NCBI GenBank assembly: GCA_026874595.1
Contig: CM049310.1
Span: 83,179,056-83,243,055 of the forward strand
DNA from: Sipunculus nudus
Taxonomy: Eukaryota; Annelida; Sipuncula; Golfingiida; Sipunculidae
DNA: 64,000 bases
Direction of reading: 5' to 3'
The notes under the pieces were generated by a model. The model was not told the DNA's origin. It saw nothing but the letters and a program-made list of their open reading frames with translations, and searched no databases. Positions 44,660 to 58,600 of this stretch are shown here, in pieces. Both the position numbers and the translations under genes were made by a program. Each line of letters opens with the position of its first letter. Within the stretch, counting starts at the first letter, position 1.

Positions 44660-47520
44660 TAGAAGTGGTGCTTTAAGGGCAGAGAGAAAGATTTCTGAAT
44701 CCCACGCGTTGTGCCTAGTCGGAAAGTGATGTATAAAGCTGTCAGACTAGTCATTTGAGTTCGGATTGGAGTGTCAAGGGTGGACATAATAACTTGCTAA
44801 TAACCTTGCGTAAAAGCGAGCACTAACGGAATCTAGAAAATAACTCGCAAATGTTTCATAGTAACAGAAGCAGTATTTTCGGAAGATTGAGAAGTTGGAG
44901 GATGCGAACACGCGATGAAAGTGAGTTTGCTTCAGATTAAAAATAAAAATGTCTTTAATCGTGCACATGTTGAGTAAATACTATAACTTCGAAATAATGT
45001 AAGTAACAAATTGTATCATGAAAAATGCCGTTTTACAGGCAGTACCGGAATCAGGCAACTTAAGCCCCTGGGTAACGAGACCACAGGAAACCCCTCTGAT
45101 CCTAGAAAAAAAAAACTTATTTCATCTGGAATTAAAAAAAAAGGAATATCAAATGATATAGCATTGATAGAAGAGAAGTGTATTACATATAACAGTCTGA
45201 CAAAACTACGCCAGAGTAGTAAATAGTAAAAGTTAAGCTCGGTTCACTACAAATTCATTCCAGTGACTGCTTAAAGCTGTCTAGTACGCATGTGTATCAA
45301 TGATTTTATTGCACTGTGTTTCTGTCACAGATAGTATGCTTTAATAATATTTTGATCTTATTTTTGTTGATCTTTATAAAATAAATAGATTAATGGTAAT
45401 TAATCGTTTCTTAGCAGGAGGCCGAGGCCTCTATAGATTTGGATGCTTTAGCCCGCTCAGCCTATATGTAAATCCGACACTCAATGCAGGAATATATTCT
45501 TAGGAAATTTTATTAATACACAAATTTGCAGTTTAACGCTCTCCGGTGAACATAACATAAGGCCGACTTAGCAATTACGGATGAAAATATAAACAAATAT
45601 ATTATAATATATAATTAAAATATATATAATATATTATAATTATTACAGATTATGAAAAAAATGTTTGCAAACTCATACTAGAGCATATAATATATCTATG
45701 TTGTACAGCTCCGACATGCATTATCGATGAAATTCAGTTATAAATTTACAAAACTTTAAATATTAGAACTACACAAATCCAGAATTAAGATTCGATGTTT
45801 TACATATTTACAAGTAATAAAAAGTCGTCTCCTGTACGTTAGAATATACCCTGGTGTTAGGTTGTACGCTACTGAACAATGTATTTTAAGTAAGTGGAAT
45901 TTTAGGCTACGATAAGTACAGCTAAGTGTTAAATGCTCGTGTATGTGTCCGTGTTTAAGAACATGTCAGTGAATAAATTATTAAGAATGTCTATGGGTCC
46001 CTTGCCGGAGATGTTTATTTTAGTTTTGTTCACATACTTCAGAATAATTTATATTAACTTTTTAGTAATGATCGACTAGAGTCTGTAATATAATTGCAAG
46101 GTCTAGGCTAGCATTAAACCCACTTATACCACAGTAGAACAGGTGGCCCACTGACCCGATAGAGTTTAAATACCTCTAAAATTAGCCCTATCAATAAGCA
46201 ACTATGTGGTCCGTATAGATAAGGATTTTGCTGTTTTGATTAAAATAGTATTTGGACATTAAGTGCGGATCAATCAACAACTGCGCACTAAAATGTAAAT
46301 AAATAAACCGTTTGAAGCACACTAAATGTTTAATAAATAAACCGTAAGAAGTGTCCTTGTATAAGCAACTTTCATAGTTTGGTTGACCTCTGACCTAGGT
46401 GTCACGTGTCGCAAGGTGGGACGGTACGTGTTTATATGACCGGGGACTAAAACCACACTCAGCATAACATAAAATGCAAATAAACAAATAAATTAACCTG
46501 AACAGTTCTTAAAAGAGTATATCCTACAATTTATGTTTTCCATGTTAACCTCTAGAAGTTTTATCCTAGGGTTTATCGGCGATAATAGGTGGTCCAGGTC
46601 TTGAGAATAAATAAATCAACGGATTGTTTGGTTGTTATTTGAAAAGTTCGCTGACCTGTATGTTAGCGCAATATTCATGTTTAACCTTTATAGTGCTTAT
46701 TTGAGTACATTGGTACCCATGTTAGAATCAGTCAAATTTGTTAATTTATATTCGGACTTGGGCCCACTTTCATTACGCACCTCTGCATGAATGAATATAC
46801 AGTCTAAACGACTGCAACTGGGACATGATTTTTTGGGATAACTGTGTATAAAAGTAAATTTGCAAGGTGCCATTCTGAGCAATCACCGAATAAACTGACA
46901 GGAAAATTAAAGTCACACGAAGCATATACATGCATTTTACAACCCCAGCCTTACACTACAATGACCATAACAACAACCCTTTAATAACTGATCCGAAAAC
47001 AAAGTATATACGATCGCCAAGCAATCACTTTAAGCTCGCGAGCGGTTGTCAGGGTCTGTCAAAGGGGGGAAGAAAGTTCAAAATTCCCATTAGAAACTTT
47101 ATCATAAAATGACATATCGATACCCCACATCGATACAGTAAACGATACTCTATGCATGTTGTATCGTCGTATCGACGAAACACGAAACAGCTCACAACTA
47201 TAGATACAAGACAAACAACCGGATCCTAAACTATAATCTGAGTTATTCAATACGCTTAAGCTGCTATTTCCCCCTGTATTGACCTTATAAGACTCATATA
47301 AGATCACATATTGTCAAATGATCGACTAGATGAGGAATGTATATACAGTTCTCGGTGCTTCCATGACAATGATGGACTAATTCACAGGGCTTTTAATCAG
47401 AGATGATACACAAAGAAAATTAAGTGAATCGTAAATACATATCGGGTATCGCTTTATGTATATCGTGATACGTATTGTACCTTAATTGGCTGACCGATAC
47501 CCAGCCCTGTAGTGACGCCT
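44660..47520. other. No gene seen
   Basis: AT-rich. 47100-47510 is full of CGATACC/ATCGTATCG motifs with CCGATACCCAGCCCTG at the right, a likely decayed hAT-type miniature element. No coding exon recognised; open frames are short. Confidence 0.4.
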
Positions 47521-48119
47521 AGAGTGTTGTATATTTGTATATATATACATCCTTTATATTATGCCTCACTAATTTATATGGACTTTCGAATATGCTGTAT
47601 ATAATATATATATATTACAAAAGGCTTGAGTCATGCGAATATTTAAGTAAATCTTTACTTACATTTGCTGTGCTGTATAATATGCAAAACTTAAAACATA
47701 ATATTATATTATATTATATTAACATATTTCATCATATCATAGTTTATTGCTTTTTCGTATCTGCCACTGGTCCTGTTTGTAAAATAAATATATATTGTAT
47801 TTATTATGAATATATAAATATAATATTAATATAAAATAAAAAGTGTTTTAAATAATATTATTCATTTGAGATCTTTTAACAATGCCTTCAGTCTAACATA
47901 AAGTGAAGTAACATGGTATGAAAATTCCAAGCGCTCGAAGCAATGTAAAAAAAAAGCGTCATCCAGATAAAGTGCTCCCTCTGGTGGCAATCTTGCAAAC
48001 TAAATTTCAATTCCGACAAACATCATGTTGACGACTGTTTGTGACCATGAAAGTTAAATGGTACATTATATCATGGCATAGGCTTTAAACCGTTCATAAA
48101 AATGGAGAGGGGGCGCATT

Positions 48120-48235
48120 CTTGAGGAGGCCGGGGGGGGGGGGGGAGGGGGATGTGTGTGAGGGGGGGGGGGGGGAGGGGGGTGGGGGGGGGAAGTGGGG
48201 GGGGGGGGCGCAGCAAATATATATATATATATATA
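48120..48235. repeat. Long G-run tract and AT repeat
   Basis: GGGGGGAGGGGG and GTGGGG runs from about 48130 to 48209, then (AT) to 48235. Strong G-quadruplex potential on the plus strand. Confidence 0.93.
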
Positions 48236-48291
48236 GCCGGTAGAGTTACCTTCCGTTGTAAAGTGCTCTATGGCCAACAAACTAGGACAGA

Positions 48292-48294
<3 letters not shown>

Positions 48295-48362
<68 letters not shown>
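48295..48362. repeat. (AT)n microsatellite
   Basis: About 33 uninterrupted AT units. Confidence 0.97.
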
Positions 48363-48363
<1 letters not shown>

Positions 48364-49029
48364 TATAGCGTTTAAAAAGCATGGGGAATCCCTCTTAAAC
48401 GGTTTGGAAAATTTAAAAAAAAAACATTAAATATGCATTTTCAATGCAGTATTTTGATCAATTTCCTAATTTTAATCACATCCTTCACTACACAAAAAAG
48501 TGACAAATATTAATTTTGAATTATCAAAAATTGATATTACTTATACATTAAGTTATACATTTTCTTATTTACTCAAAACCATGGGCGTATATGGTAACCG
48601 TAATATAATATAGGCCTACTGAGAGGCAAAAGATATACAATTTGCAAACTTACTTGACGTTTAAGTTGTAATTATCAAATAAAAATTACCATGTATAATT
48701 AGTTTACAGAAAACTAACCTTATTTCAGTCACATGAAATTACACATTGAGCAATACAAAAAATTGTTATATTAAAGCCGACCTCTATATAAAGTCACCAG
48801 ATTAAATATTACGCATACAAGTATATTTCCCACTGTTCTCCACTAAAATTAATTGCATTATATTAAAGTCCCTAAAGTGGGGGTAGAAGTGAAGTGATCA
48901 AGTTATGGCATCTCCAAAGTAATCATAAAAGGTCATTTAAGGGGCCTAATCACCTATCTGACCTTTATAAACTAAAGGTAGTCCCGTGAAGCTTTTATAA
49001 TAATAGGTCAGAAAACGGGGATAGCACCA

Positions 49030-49290
49030 CACTCTAAGAAAAAAGGGTTCCAGCTAGAACCAAAAAGGGTTCTTCGGAGTGGACTGAGTGGGGAACCTTT
49101 TAAGGTTCAAGCTGGAACCTTAAAGACAGGGTTCTTTCTAGAACCTCCCTAGAGGGTTCTTTGATGGAACCTGTAGGGTTCCAACTAAAACCTCTTTGGA
49201 GGTTCTGAGGGGAACCTCCAAGATTCTTCACGATGGACTGAGTGGGGAACCTTGAAAGTTTCTTGGTGAAACTCCATGTGTACACTTCTT
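49030..49290. repeat. Self-complementary GGGTTC/GAACC repeat
   Basis: About a dozen alternating GGGTTC-like and GAACC-like blocks (AAAGGGTTCCAGCTAGAACC, GGTTCTTTCTAGAACCTCCC, AGGGTTCCAACTAAAACCTC). GGACTGAGTGGGGAACCTT occurs twice, near 49081 and 49233. It can fold into many hairpins. Confidence 0.85.
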
Positions 49291-51029
49291 TATAGAACCT
49301 TCAATGCAGTCTGGGATGTCATATCATACGCTTACGAAAAATTAATCACCAGTCATATATATTTAAAGGAAACAGTTTTGATAAATAATATGAAAAATTA
49401 TAAAAGCATTTCTCATATAAAAATCATATTTGATCGTGTATCCTGTAAGGATGATAAATCATTCGACTTGAAATAAAACACTTTTTGTAAGGAAACACAT
49501 TTTTTATTTTGTTGTAAAGAACCACATGGGAAAAAATGTGCAACAGCCAAAAAGGATTTGCATATTAATGCACCTTCACTATATAATTTGACATTTTCGA
49601 TGCAGAGTTCGCGAACACCTCACACAGCTCATAGTCGATTCCTCAATATGAATACTTATAAATTCCATTCTCTCTTGGAATCGTTCAGCGTTGATAAAGT
49701 CTTTGATATATCAGGAAAATTTACGTTTTGCCTGCAATAATTTCATTTTGCTTGTTCTACTAACAATGAAATTGCATACTTCGTAGTTCGTACTGTCTTT
49801 CTTATTCGTACACACAAAAAAGGCGACAAGAATTAACATTCAATGTACCCGAAATGTACCGTTCTTTGTTGGTTTGATAGCTGGTGTACATCACGAATAC
49901 ATTTTTTTCGTGTTTTTTTTTTTTGGTACATGTTTATCTCTTATCACTTCAGGTCCTGTTGTGTAGTATATCTGTATTATAAAATTAATAGTTGTCTGTT
50001 TTACAAAGTCGTAGCAACATATAATCGACAAACAGCAGTCTGCAGGTGATGTTAAGTGTCAATTACGATGTATAGCTCGTGCCGATGATACGTCACAGAC
50101 TGCTTGTTATATCAACGTGTTTATAATGTGTGGGGGTTCTTGACAATAATCAAAACACATACGACAAGGGCAACGTTAGGCAAGTCAGATCAGCAATGGC
50201 ATTGTAAATGGCGTTGTGCAAGAAGTAACCTTTCTACCACCTCATATTTGCAACCTACCACGTTAGGTTACACTTTTTTTATCACGGAGGCGTAATAAGA
50301 ACTTTCCATATAATGAATCACCCCTTAAATCATTAATATATACACATATTAAGCCAGAAATCACAAAAATTCTGTTTCAAAAGGTAGGTTGATGGGCAGC
50401 TTTGAACTATATGAAAAAGTGTATAATGTTTGAAATACATGTTTACATTTAAATCAACTGCTTATTTTACGTAAAATGAAAAGTATAACATGTTGAGAAT
50501 ATAGCAATAAATTTTGGTCGGTCTCGCATTCTGACAACTTTGTCAATTGATGAGACATACATGGAAAATTAGGGTGTATAGGATGCTTTACTAACCTTTG
50601 TAAGGAGCCTCACTCCCGGAGCAGTATAGAAAGATTCACTCGGGCGACATGTTTACTTTTTTCATGTGTATACATGTATAAACCTCGTAGGTACATATGA
50701 AATTAACATAAGCTAATCATGGGGTTAATATATTTCACGCCCTGTGGGTAATTAACCATTACTTAACAGCCGTATACATTGCTTACTACAGAATGAGTCG
50801 CCACAAACATGATGCAATGCAGGACTATAATATTAATACAGAAAATTTAAATTTATCAAGTATTTCGCTTTATTTAAGTTAAAGGAATAAAAATCACTGT
50901 AGCCTTGTTCATGTTAATGTTAACTTGTAGGTGGACGTAGGACAGTGTTTAACACGTTTCTGTATTTCAATATCAGGGAGACATAGAACTCAGTAAGGAT
51001 GTATACATAGTTGAACACAGACGAGCACA
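49291..51029. other. No gene seen
   Basis: AT-rich, no exons or repeat families recognised. Confidence 0.4.
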
Positions 51030-51042
51030 CAGCCACACACAG

Positions 51043-51083
<41 letters not shown>

Positions 51084-51100
51084 GATATATATATATAATT
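51030..51100. repeat. (AC)n(AT)n microsatellite
   Basis: ACACAC followed by TATATA with one GATATA break. Confidence 0.93.
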
Positions 51101-51999
51101 GGCGTTTCTTCTAAGAAGTATAAATGTTATATAATATACAATAGCATGAGTGATCTATTTTAGTTGTGATAAGCTTTTAAGCGTAGTCAGAGATTGTTTT
51201 CAACTTATAACAGAGAATATGGCTTTGATCGCTTGTATTCTATAAATAATAAAAGCATATGAGTGCAAGCTATATGACCTCATGTTGGTGCATCAATTCA
51301 AGTATATATAAATTAAATGATTTCATAGATATGCACATGAACTGAACACACACAGACGCTCCTGAGCTAATTACCGTTTACGGTAACATAACAGCATTCA
51401 TGTGTCGCGAAAACTCACCACACGCACATATATAACGGTCAGCCGTAGGTTTACAAATTTGTACACAAAGTCATACTCTATAAATGTGCCGTTATGTGTA
51501 AATCATTATGCGCAAAAAAGGGGTTTCATTTACATTTTTTATCAATATTTACCGGTGAACATCCCTGTTAGAGTTAATCAAGCATCATTAAATATTTCAC
51601 AAACATTGTGTTAGACACACTGGGCATTACACGGCTGTACATTAACAGGTTATCGTGAATGTCAAAAAAGGAGGCCATTACAAAACGCTCCATGAAGATA
51701 AATAACAATTAATCAGGCATGTTATCATTGTAACTGCATGGGGGTTCGTAATGTCTTAGACGGACAGATATACACTAGGATTTGTTTACTGATCAGTCTG
51801 TTTCCCACGGCTGTTAGTGAATATTCCCGGATGAGCTGGCAGCATTACAAAAACATTTGTCCAAGGTATTTTAAATCTGAGATAGTTTCTGCGTTGCCGA
51901 GAGTGTAGTGTCGAGAAGGTTTCATCTGGAAAAGCTGTTCTAAGTCTTGATACAGAAAAGGTAGTCCCACGTTGACTATTGTACAATTAGAGGGAGGAG

Positions 52000-52594
52000 T
52001 TGGGGATCGGAAATCACAAACAAGATTTGCAGCTGAACAGCTTGCGGCTGGTAAAGTTGCTTGCTGTGTCCATACAATTCATGGACGTCATTTCGGTGGC
52101 ACAATGCTTGGCTGTGGTTCACAGGTCCTTCACTAATTATTTGCAACAGTGAGGGTTAAAAAGCCCGTGTTTGTTATTAACATTGCCCGCTCTCTGCGTA
52201 TTCATACCCGAGTGCGAAGTCACTAGGAAGGCTCTAATAGCGGGGCATTGTCCAGTTGGTTCACATAGCCTATGGTGTTAATAACAACGCTGGAGGCCAG
52301 GCGCTGGCTGCCCCAAGCTCTGTAACTGCATGCCAACTGTTCAGTCGTCAAATAGTTCGCCGCCCCGGACGGCAAAAACGGCGTAGGAGTGACAACTTCT
52401 TGGTTGCAGCACGTGATGTTCAGAGACGCCGGTCATTTCGACAGGTTGAAGCTGGATTCCTTCTAGTTAGGACCTTTCAGACTTCTCATCATTCGGATCG
52501 ATTTCTCTTCTCTTCCTGAGAAAGGATAATAAAAGAGCATATTTCAACAGCTGAACAATCCTGAAGAGGTTATTTTGCCTCAACGGAACACAAG
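52000..52594 (+). other. Possible untranslated first exon
   Basis: GC-richer than its surroundings, no convincing coding frame, and ends CACAAG before a perfect GTAAGT donor at 52595. A pyrimidine-rich acceptor (TCTCTCTACAG) lies at 56392-56402. This would fit the start of a plus-strand gene whose coding part lies beyond the window, but no transcript evidence can be seen. Confidence 0.25.
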
Positions 52595-53242
52595 GTAAGT
52601 TTATGTTTTTCACTAGGATCTTGAACTTTTGTAAGACCTTTCCTTTGGAAAAGTATATATAATTAGCCAACTGGACTGTTTACATGTGCGCGCTGTATAA
52701 ATATATGTGTTCAAGTTATGCGTATGCCAGCAAATTTCATGAACACTCCCCTGGATTTGTGATTTAATCCTTATTCTTGATGCTATATTACAAAGGGAAC
52801 GCGAATTTTTTGTTATTTCTTTATACAGGTCTGTTGACAGAAACTCATCCTGTGGAAAAAACTGGATGGAATTTATAATGTCATACGTTTATTCCCTTTC
52901 ATAGTGCATGTGGTCTGAATTTGAAAAAGGTATAATTGCTCAGTCGCAAAAGCGCTACAAAATTCATGGGAAGATTAAACTTTAAACTGTATAACCATAA
53001 TACCTGTCTGCCACTTAACAAATTAGGAGTTTATTCAATGTGTTTGGTAAAACATACAAACACAAGTAGGTTTATGATCGTACAAAGTAGGAGGTACAAA
53101 AGTACAAATTGATTCACCATTTTCAATGTGACCAATGTGTATATATATATACGGACTACTGTGTGAATTAAACATAAGGTCATTGAGTATGTTTATCGGC
53201 TTGTCCTGATGTGACTTACCTTCAAATAAGCCATATCAGTGC

Positions 53243-53252
53243 GATATATATA

Positions 53253-53306
<54 letters not shown>
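53243..53306. repeat. (AT)n microsatellite
   Basis: AT dinucleotides with one TTATA break. Confidence 0.96.
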
Positions 53307-53307
<1 letters not shown>

Positions 53308-53557
53308 CCGCCTGATAGAAGGGTAATATAAGTGCGTTTCTATTTGTTAAGGTTGGTATACTATGCTTGTAGATGCATGTAGTAGTTCCTTCAAAAAGTA
53401 CAAATCTTATATAATATACAATACTATGAATGGGTTATAAATGTCATTCAAGTCGCTATAAGCAATTTCTATATCCAGCATAGTGGTATATACCACACAC
53501 CAATCAGCCCAAAGGTCAGATCAGATACAAGGAGTGCACACAGGTGCGAAAGTCCAG

Positions 53558-53776
53558 TCAAACAAGTAATACTTGATATAAAAGGCTATCTAGTGTCACA
53601 TTATCCTCTATATATGTGGTGTCAGATTCCTCCAAAAGGACAGAGCCGCCGATCTCTTTTGTTCCACTGTTGCCACCGCAGAACGGACCGGCTGATATTG
53701 TATGAGCGCCATTAATGTATGCTGTATATTTAAACACCCATAATGCGTTATGCCCACGTGATAAATTTGAAGGCAT
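53558..53776 (-). other. Open frame that may be a decayed exon
   Basis: 72 codons; the part ALWVFKYTAYINGAHT and GGNSGTKEIGGSVLLEESDT has a beta-strand-like pattern faintly recalling a C1q-type domain. No splice sites, no upstream support. Could be a gene relic or chance. Confidence 0.15.
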
Positions 53777-53991
53777 TGTAGCCAGGACTTGTTTGACCCT
53801 ATTAGTAATCTGAGAATGTGACCAACTGGGAGAAACCTGACAAAAATTGGTATTTAGAGGTTCATATTTATTTGCAATATTATGTGTATTATCTTATGTT
53901 ATTGGTTCATTTTGGCTGAACACAAACGTTTTCAAGCAAAGCCATCCCGGGACACTGGCTTAATATCTCAGGTTCACCTGTTTATAGCTTA

Positions 53992-54450
53992 TTATATGAA
54001 ATCGTATGCACGGAATGCGGCATGCGGAAAACAGCCGAAAAGCAATTGAAAAATTACATATGTACCGGCATAGCAGCATGCATGTTTTTTATAATGTAAA
54101 CCCATTATACCATGAGAAACCGGCAAAATTGCTACATATTGCGATACGTTTTGCCGGAAACCCATTCCGCACCCGCACATAAGGAATCTCACCTTATTTA
54201 TTTTGTCAATACCGATTTTATCCGCATGCCACACATAAGGAAACTTCGCTTTATACATTGTTATGGTTCTGTGTGTTGGTAATCGTGAGTTTATGTGCGT
54301 CCGATCTTGCGCACGCGCAATAATGCCAAAAACAAGGAGCAGAAACACTGGTTGGCGGCATGGAAAATCTTGATTCGTAAAGTTAGGTGGTACGGCCACC
54401 AGGTGGCACGCTATGTTTATGTTTTGCGTCAATGCCTGCACCTGGTGCAA
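53992..54450 (-). other. 152-codon open frame, probably non-coding
   Basis: Longest non-repetitive open frame outside the CLC gene. Rich in Cys, His and Tyr without domain pattern. Two related segments inside it (CACATAAGGAATCTCACCTT and CACATAAGGAAACTTCGCTT) show a partial duplication. I see no family match or splice signals. Confidence 0.15.
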
Positions 54451-55089
54451 ACATTTTCTACTTGTGTACAGAAAAAAAACTAACGGTTTTAGAACAAAAT
54501 ATTGAGATATACCGTAATATTCAAGGTGCTACACTGTAATTCATGCATATTTTAAATACCTGGTATTTTAAAAGGTCCCTTTAATTTTAATGCCTCAAGT
54601 GTCGAGCATACTCGACATGAGCAATCAGTGTTCGTCTTGGGTTGAAGCGTTAGGATAGCGCTCTTGTAATCAAGTCTGGACCTGCAAAGTTGAAGCTAAT
54701 GAACCTATCCTGTTTTAACAGTCTGAAGACCGTGTAGACCCAGGCATAGACATAACAAAATACCATCTGACAGCACACTTTGTTACGTATATTTTTAAAG
54801 TTACATTACGATGACGACAAATTGTGGCACCTGTTTTGCTGAAACTCATCAAGCAGTAATTGGAAATTCTGGGGTCAATTTATTTATCAATAAGAAAGGA
54901 TGCAGGGGATGGCTTTGCTTCCATCAAATAATCGTTAACATGCTGTCAAGACCAGACCGTTGGTAGAGACACAGGTCTAGGATTGCAGATCAGTCAATTC
55001 CGGATGCGATACTACAGTATTAAAGAAAGACCTCAGAATTGAGCACTGTGCGTGCGATTGGATACGACAGAGGACACGTTTTCTTGACA

Positions 55090-55470
55090 TTCGATTAGTA
55101 TTTGTTTTCAAGGGCGTCGGCGTTCTTATACGTTTTCACGCTTTTTTACGCGATTTCGTTGCGATCTCACGCGTCTTTTTCGCTTGAAATAACCTGTGAC
55201 TAGTGTTTTGTTGTAATTTTGCTTTAGTTTTTTTCGCACTTTTGTGAGCGTTTTCTACCCTTTAATCACGCTTTGTTTGTGTTTTCCTGCGTTCTCGTGC
55301 GTTTGTTTGCGATTTTATGTGTCAGCATGCGATTTAGTCTAACGTTCATATCCATTCTCACAACGCGAGCAAAAACGCGAGGAAAACACTGAAATGTGAA
55401 TTCCGCTTAACGCTTCCTCTGCGTTACGCTTTCGATAGGAGGAATTCGCATGCGTAACGTCGACTAGCGT
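55090..55470. repeat. CG-rich degenerate repeat
   Basis: Many CGTTTT, GCGTTT, GCGATTT and ACGC motifs in both orientations (ACGCGATTTCGTTGCGATCT, TTCCTGCGTTCTCGTGCG), unlike the AT-rich surroundings. Likely an old mobile element, unclassified. Confidence 0.45.
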
Positions 55471-55699
55471 TACGTGTACAGGCTATTACGTTGCGATTTC
55501 ATGGGTCGTGACGCAGACGCAAAGTTAAAACATTTTCTATGATCTGATATGTGTTTATAAAAGTGCGTAGAATCCCTTACACATAACGCTACCTCTAGGC
55601 TACGTCCATGGAAGGTATCGTGGACGTTTCTTAGACTTAGTATTAAATGTACACCCGGCACAAAGAATAAATGCCGAAGGTCTAAACAAAATATTGATG

Positions 55700-58600
55700 C
55701 AAGTGGGGCTGATTGTGTTAAATTTGGTCCTCTTTCATTCTAATTTCTAAATTATAAGAGTGGCGCATGTATAAATGTAGAAATTAAAAGACCAGACATA
55801 GGCCTTTAAAATATGTTTTATGCTCATGTGTGATTTTTGTGATAAGGACTTAGCAAGTTAGTAAAATGAGTATCTTTTGGGAAGCATGCCACTGGGCAAA
55901 GTTGAAAGTTGTATCTTGAATGAAATTAAAGACAAGCAGTTCCGGCCATCTCCCAATCCCAACGTGGAAGTAATTTATTTTGAACAGAAACGACCTCTGG
56001 CGGAGGGGTGACGAAAACGTGCGTGATTACCTTCTTAACTGCGCTGCGTTAAGTATCACACTCTTTCCGATGAATAGTGCATAGGGAACCAGTCTACCAG
56101 CTGCTTGGAAGCCGTAGATGTTGATACTTGTGTTCATTTGCCTGTCTCTGCGATTGACTGAAGTCCCTTGAGGCAATAATTGAGCAGTGAGCCAGTCTAA
56201 TGAAACTTCCGCTCAGGTCATCGTAGGTCTTTCTGATCAGTTGAGGGGATTGTCTTTTCGCTTTGCTGATTAAAAAGGGCGGAAGTAATCGCCTGTTAGA
56301 TAACTTCTCCTCAGAAGCTTTGACTCGCAAGGTCACTGGGAATGTTGTTCCTATGACTTTGAACTATGTTTTTGCACAAGTAAATCTTCCCTCTCTCTAC
56401 AGAAAACCTGATTTCGTGGCATTTAGAGATTTTACAAAGAACAATCTATGTTTGCAGTAAATTCTGCCTGTACCACAAACCAGGTAAAAAAAAAGTTTAG
56501 AGTCCTCTCCCATTGAGACAATATATGACTTGGTAATCGCAAAGGTTTATTTATTAGCCATGTCCTGGCGAGCCACTTAACTCTGTTATTCGCCCACCGG
56601 TTTCCCTCCTACTTTCACTAATTGCTAATGATTAAGGGCAGAAAAATGACAGTTGGGTGGCTGGGAATCTAAGCATGGTGTGTCGGTGGTGTCAATTTAT
56701 GGAATCTAGAACAAGGTGATGTGTGAACAGTCTTCATGAAATCCAGGGCAGGGTGATGTGTGGACATTCTACATAAATCCCGCACTGTAGGGCAGTGTCA
56801 AGACGAAAAATAGGACAACCAATGTATTGTCCTGGTGGAGTTGGATAAATAGCATAAACGCCAGGATATAACATAAAGGCACTGTAATTCAAAATTGCGT
56901 ACTAAACCGTCTGTGCATTTACTGAATACTCTTTGATATTTTAACCCGTTTGCACTCGATAGCCACTATAGTTGACAGGCGTCATAATAACGCCTGTCCG
57001 CCTGCCTCAGAAAGGCAGACACGTGTACGGGAAGGCATTTTTCATTTTGTACCAATAAGTTGGAAAGGTAAACACCTACATGTTTCGCACATAAGTAGCT
57101 TGTAAGTAGTAAAGCATATGAAACAAAAACGAAATATTTGACAGGCAGAGTTCCACCGACTTACCATTTTTCCTGTATTTTTCTATAAATATGGTCTATA
57201 ATTTCTAATACTTTCCGGTATTTAGGCCCTCATCTCTTTTATTTTCCTGGGTTTTTTTTTTTTCACTGCACTATTGGGTTTCTGATACAACAGTGTTACT
57301 ATTGAAAACATTCAGTTCGTTTTGCACGTAAGTGTGCATGTAGGATGGCATGTACGATGGCAGAATCATGTTTACACTGCGTGAAGTGTGACTGAAAGTT
57401 TGATATGATGGTAGGATGCATATTTAACGGAAAGGCAAATATTTCTGCGGAAAGACAAACCTGTATTAATGTCTTTCCGTTGGAAAGGTCAACATTTTTT
57501 AAAGTATTACGATCCCTGGTTGAGATTAAAAGATATTAATAAATATTCATGATTGGTTGTTTAATCGAATGGTGTTTGGTTAGGACTGGTTCAGATGTAC
57601 TCCATAATATTACACGATAGTCGAACAATGAAAACCGTAAAATAGTGCCATCAAAACCTTGTCGCATGAACCTTTGAGGTGTTCATTTAAAGTAGGCAAA
57701 TAGGTCGTTTAGGTTTTTTTAACATACTGCCTAAATGACCAATACAATACAATATAATCCCTGTGAATGAATTTAATTTAATTAAATCCAGAATGCATTG
57801 AAGAAAGCAGTTGAGTCTTTTTACTTTTTTTTACTTATTAAATATACATGGAATTAACAATGATATAAAAATGTCATTAAAGCATCATCATTGTAATATT
57901 TCCATAAATCTACAGGTTGCATAACTGATAAATTATTACCCTATTACGTTATAAGTTTGTCGCCTTTCCTCCTGAACCCAAAACAATGTTGTTTTAATTG
58001 CAGTATCCCGTCAAATCTTTATGAACTATGAGATATAGAAATTTATATGCTCTCTGCTGTTTAATATTGAGCAAATCAATACCAGTTTTATACGGCTGAA
58101 TAAATAATAACCAAATAAAACCAGATGAAGCAAAGTTTTCTGTGCTGTTTATTGAGGCTTTCGCAAAACATAAACATCAAAAGGTCAAGCATAATTTACA
58201 AAAAGAACGTGAGATTTTATGAGACCGTAAAATTGAGACAGCTTGCCTCGGGGTCATATATGCTTAGCTTTAAGCAATATGTAGAATAAGAAAGACAAAA
58301 AGGAAATATTACTGAAAACTGAAGGATCTCCTAATATGAGGGTCGTTTATTATATCTCCCATTCATCTTAAAATAATTTATCTCTCGAGTATGCTTCGGT
58401 AGGTGGCAATTATTTTATATCTCAATACCATAAATATGTTGTGGTGGAAACAAATAAGATCAAGAAAATTACAAATTTATTGACATACGATCTTTCTTGA
58501 ACTAACAGATGTCTCTTCGAGTGATAATTCACTAGAACATATTGCGCATTCATCTACGGTAACATGCTCGCTAAATGGAAAATAATATCAGGGACAGAAC

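Noticed and set aside
48071-48382. 103-codon open frame with poly-Pro and Tyr-Ile repeats
   Set aside because: Translation of G-runs and AT dinucleotides.
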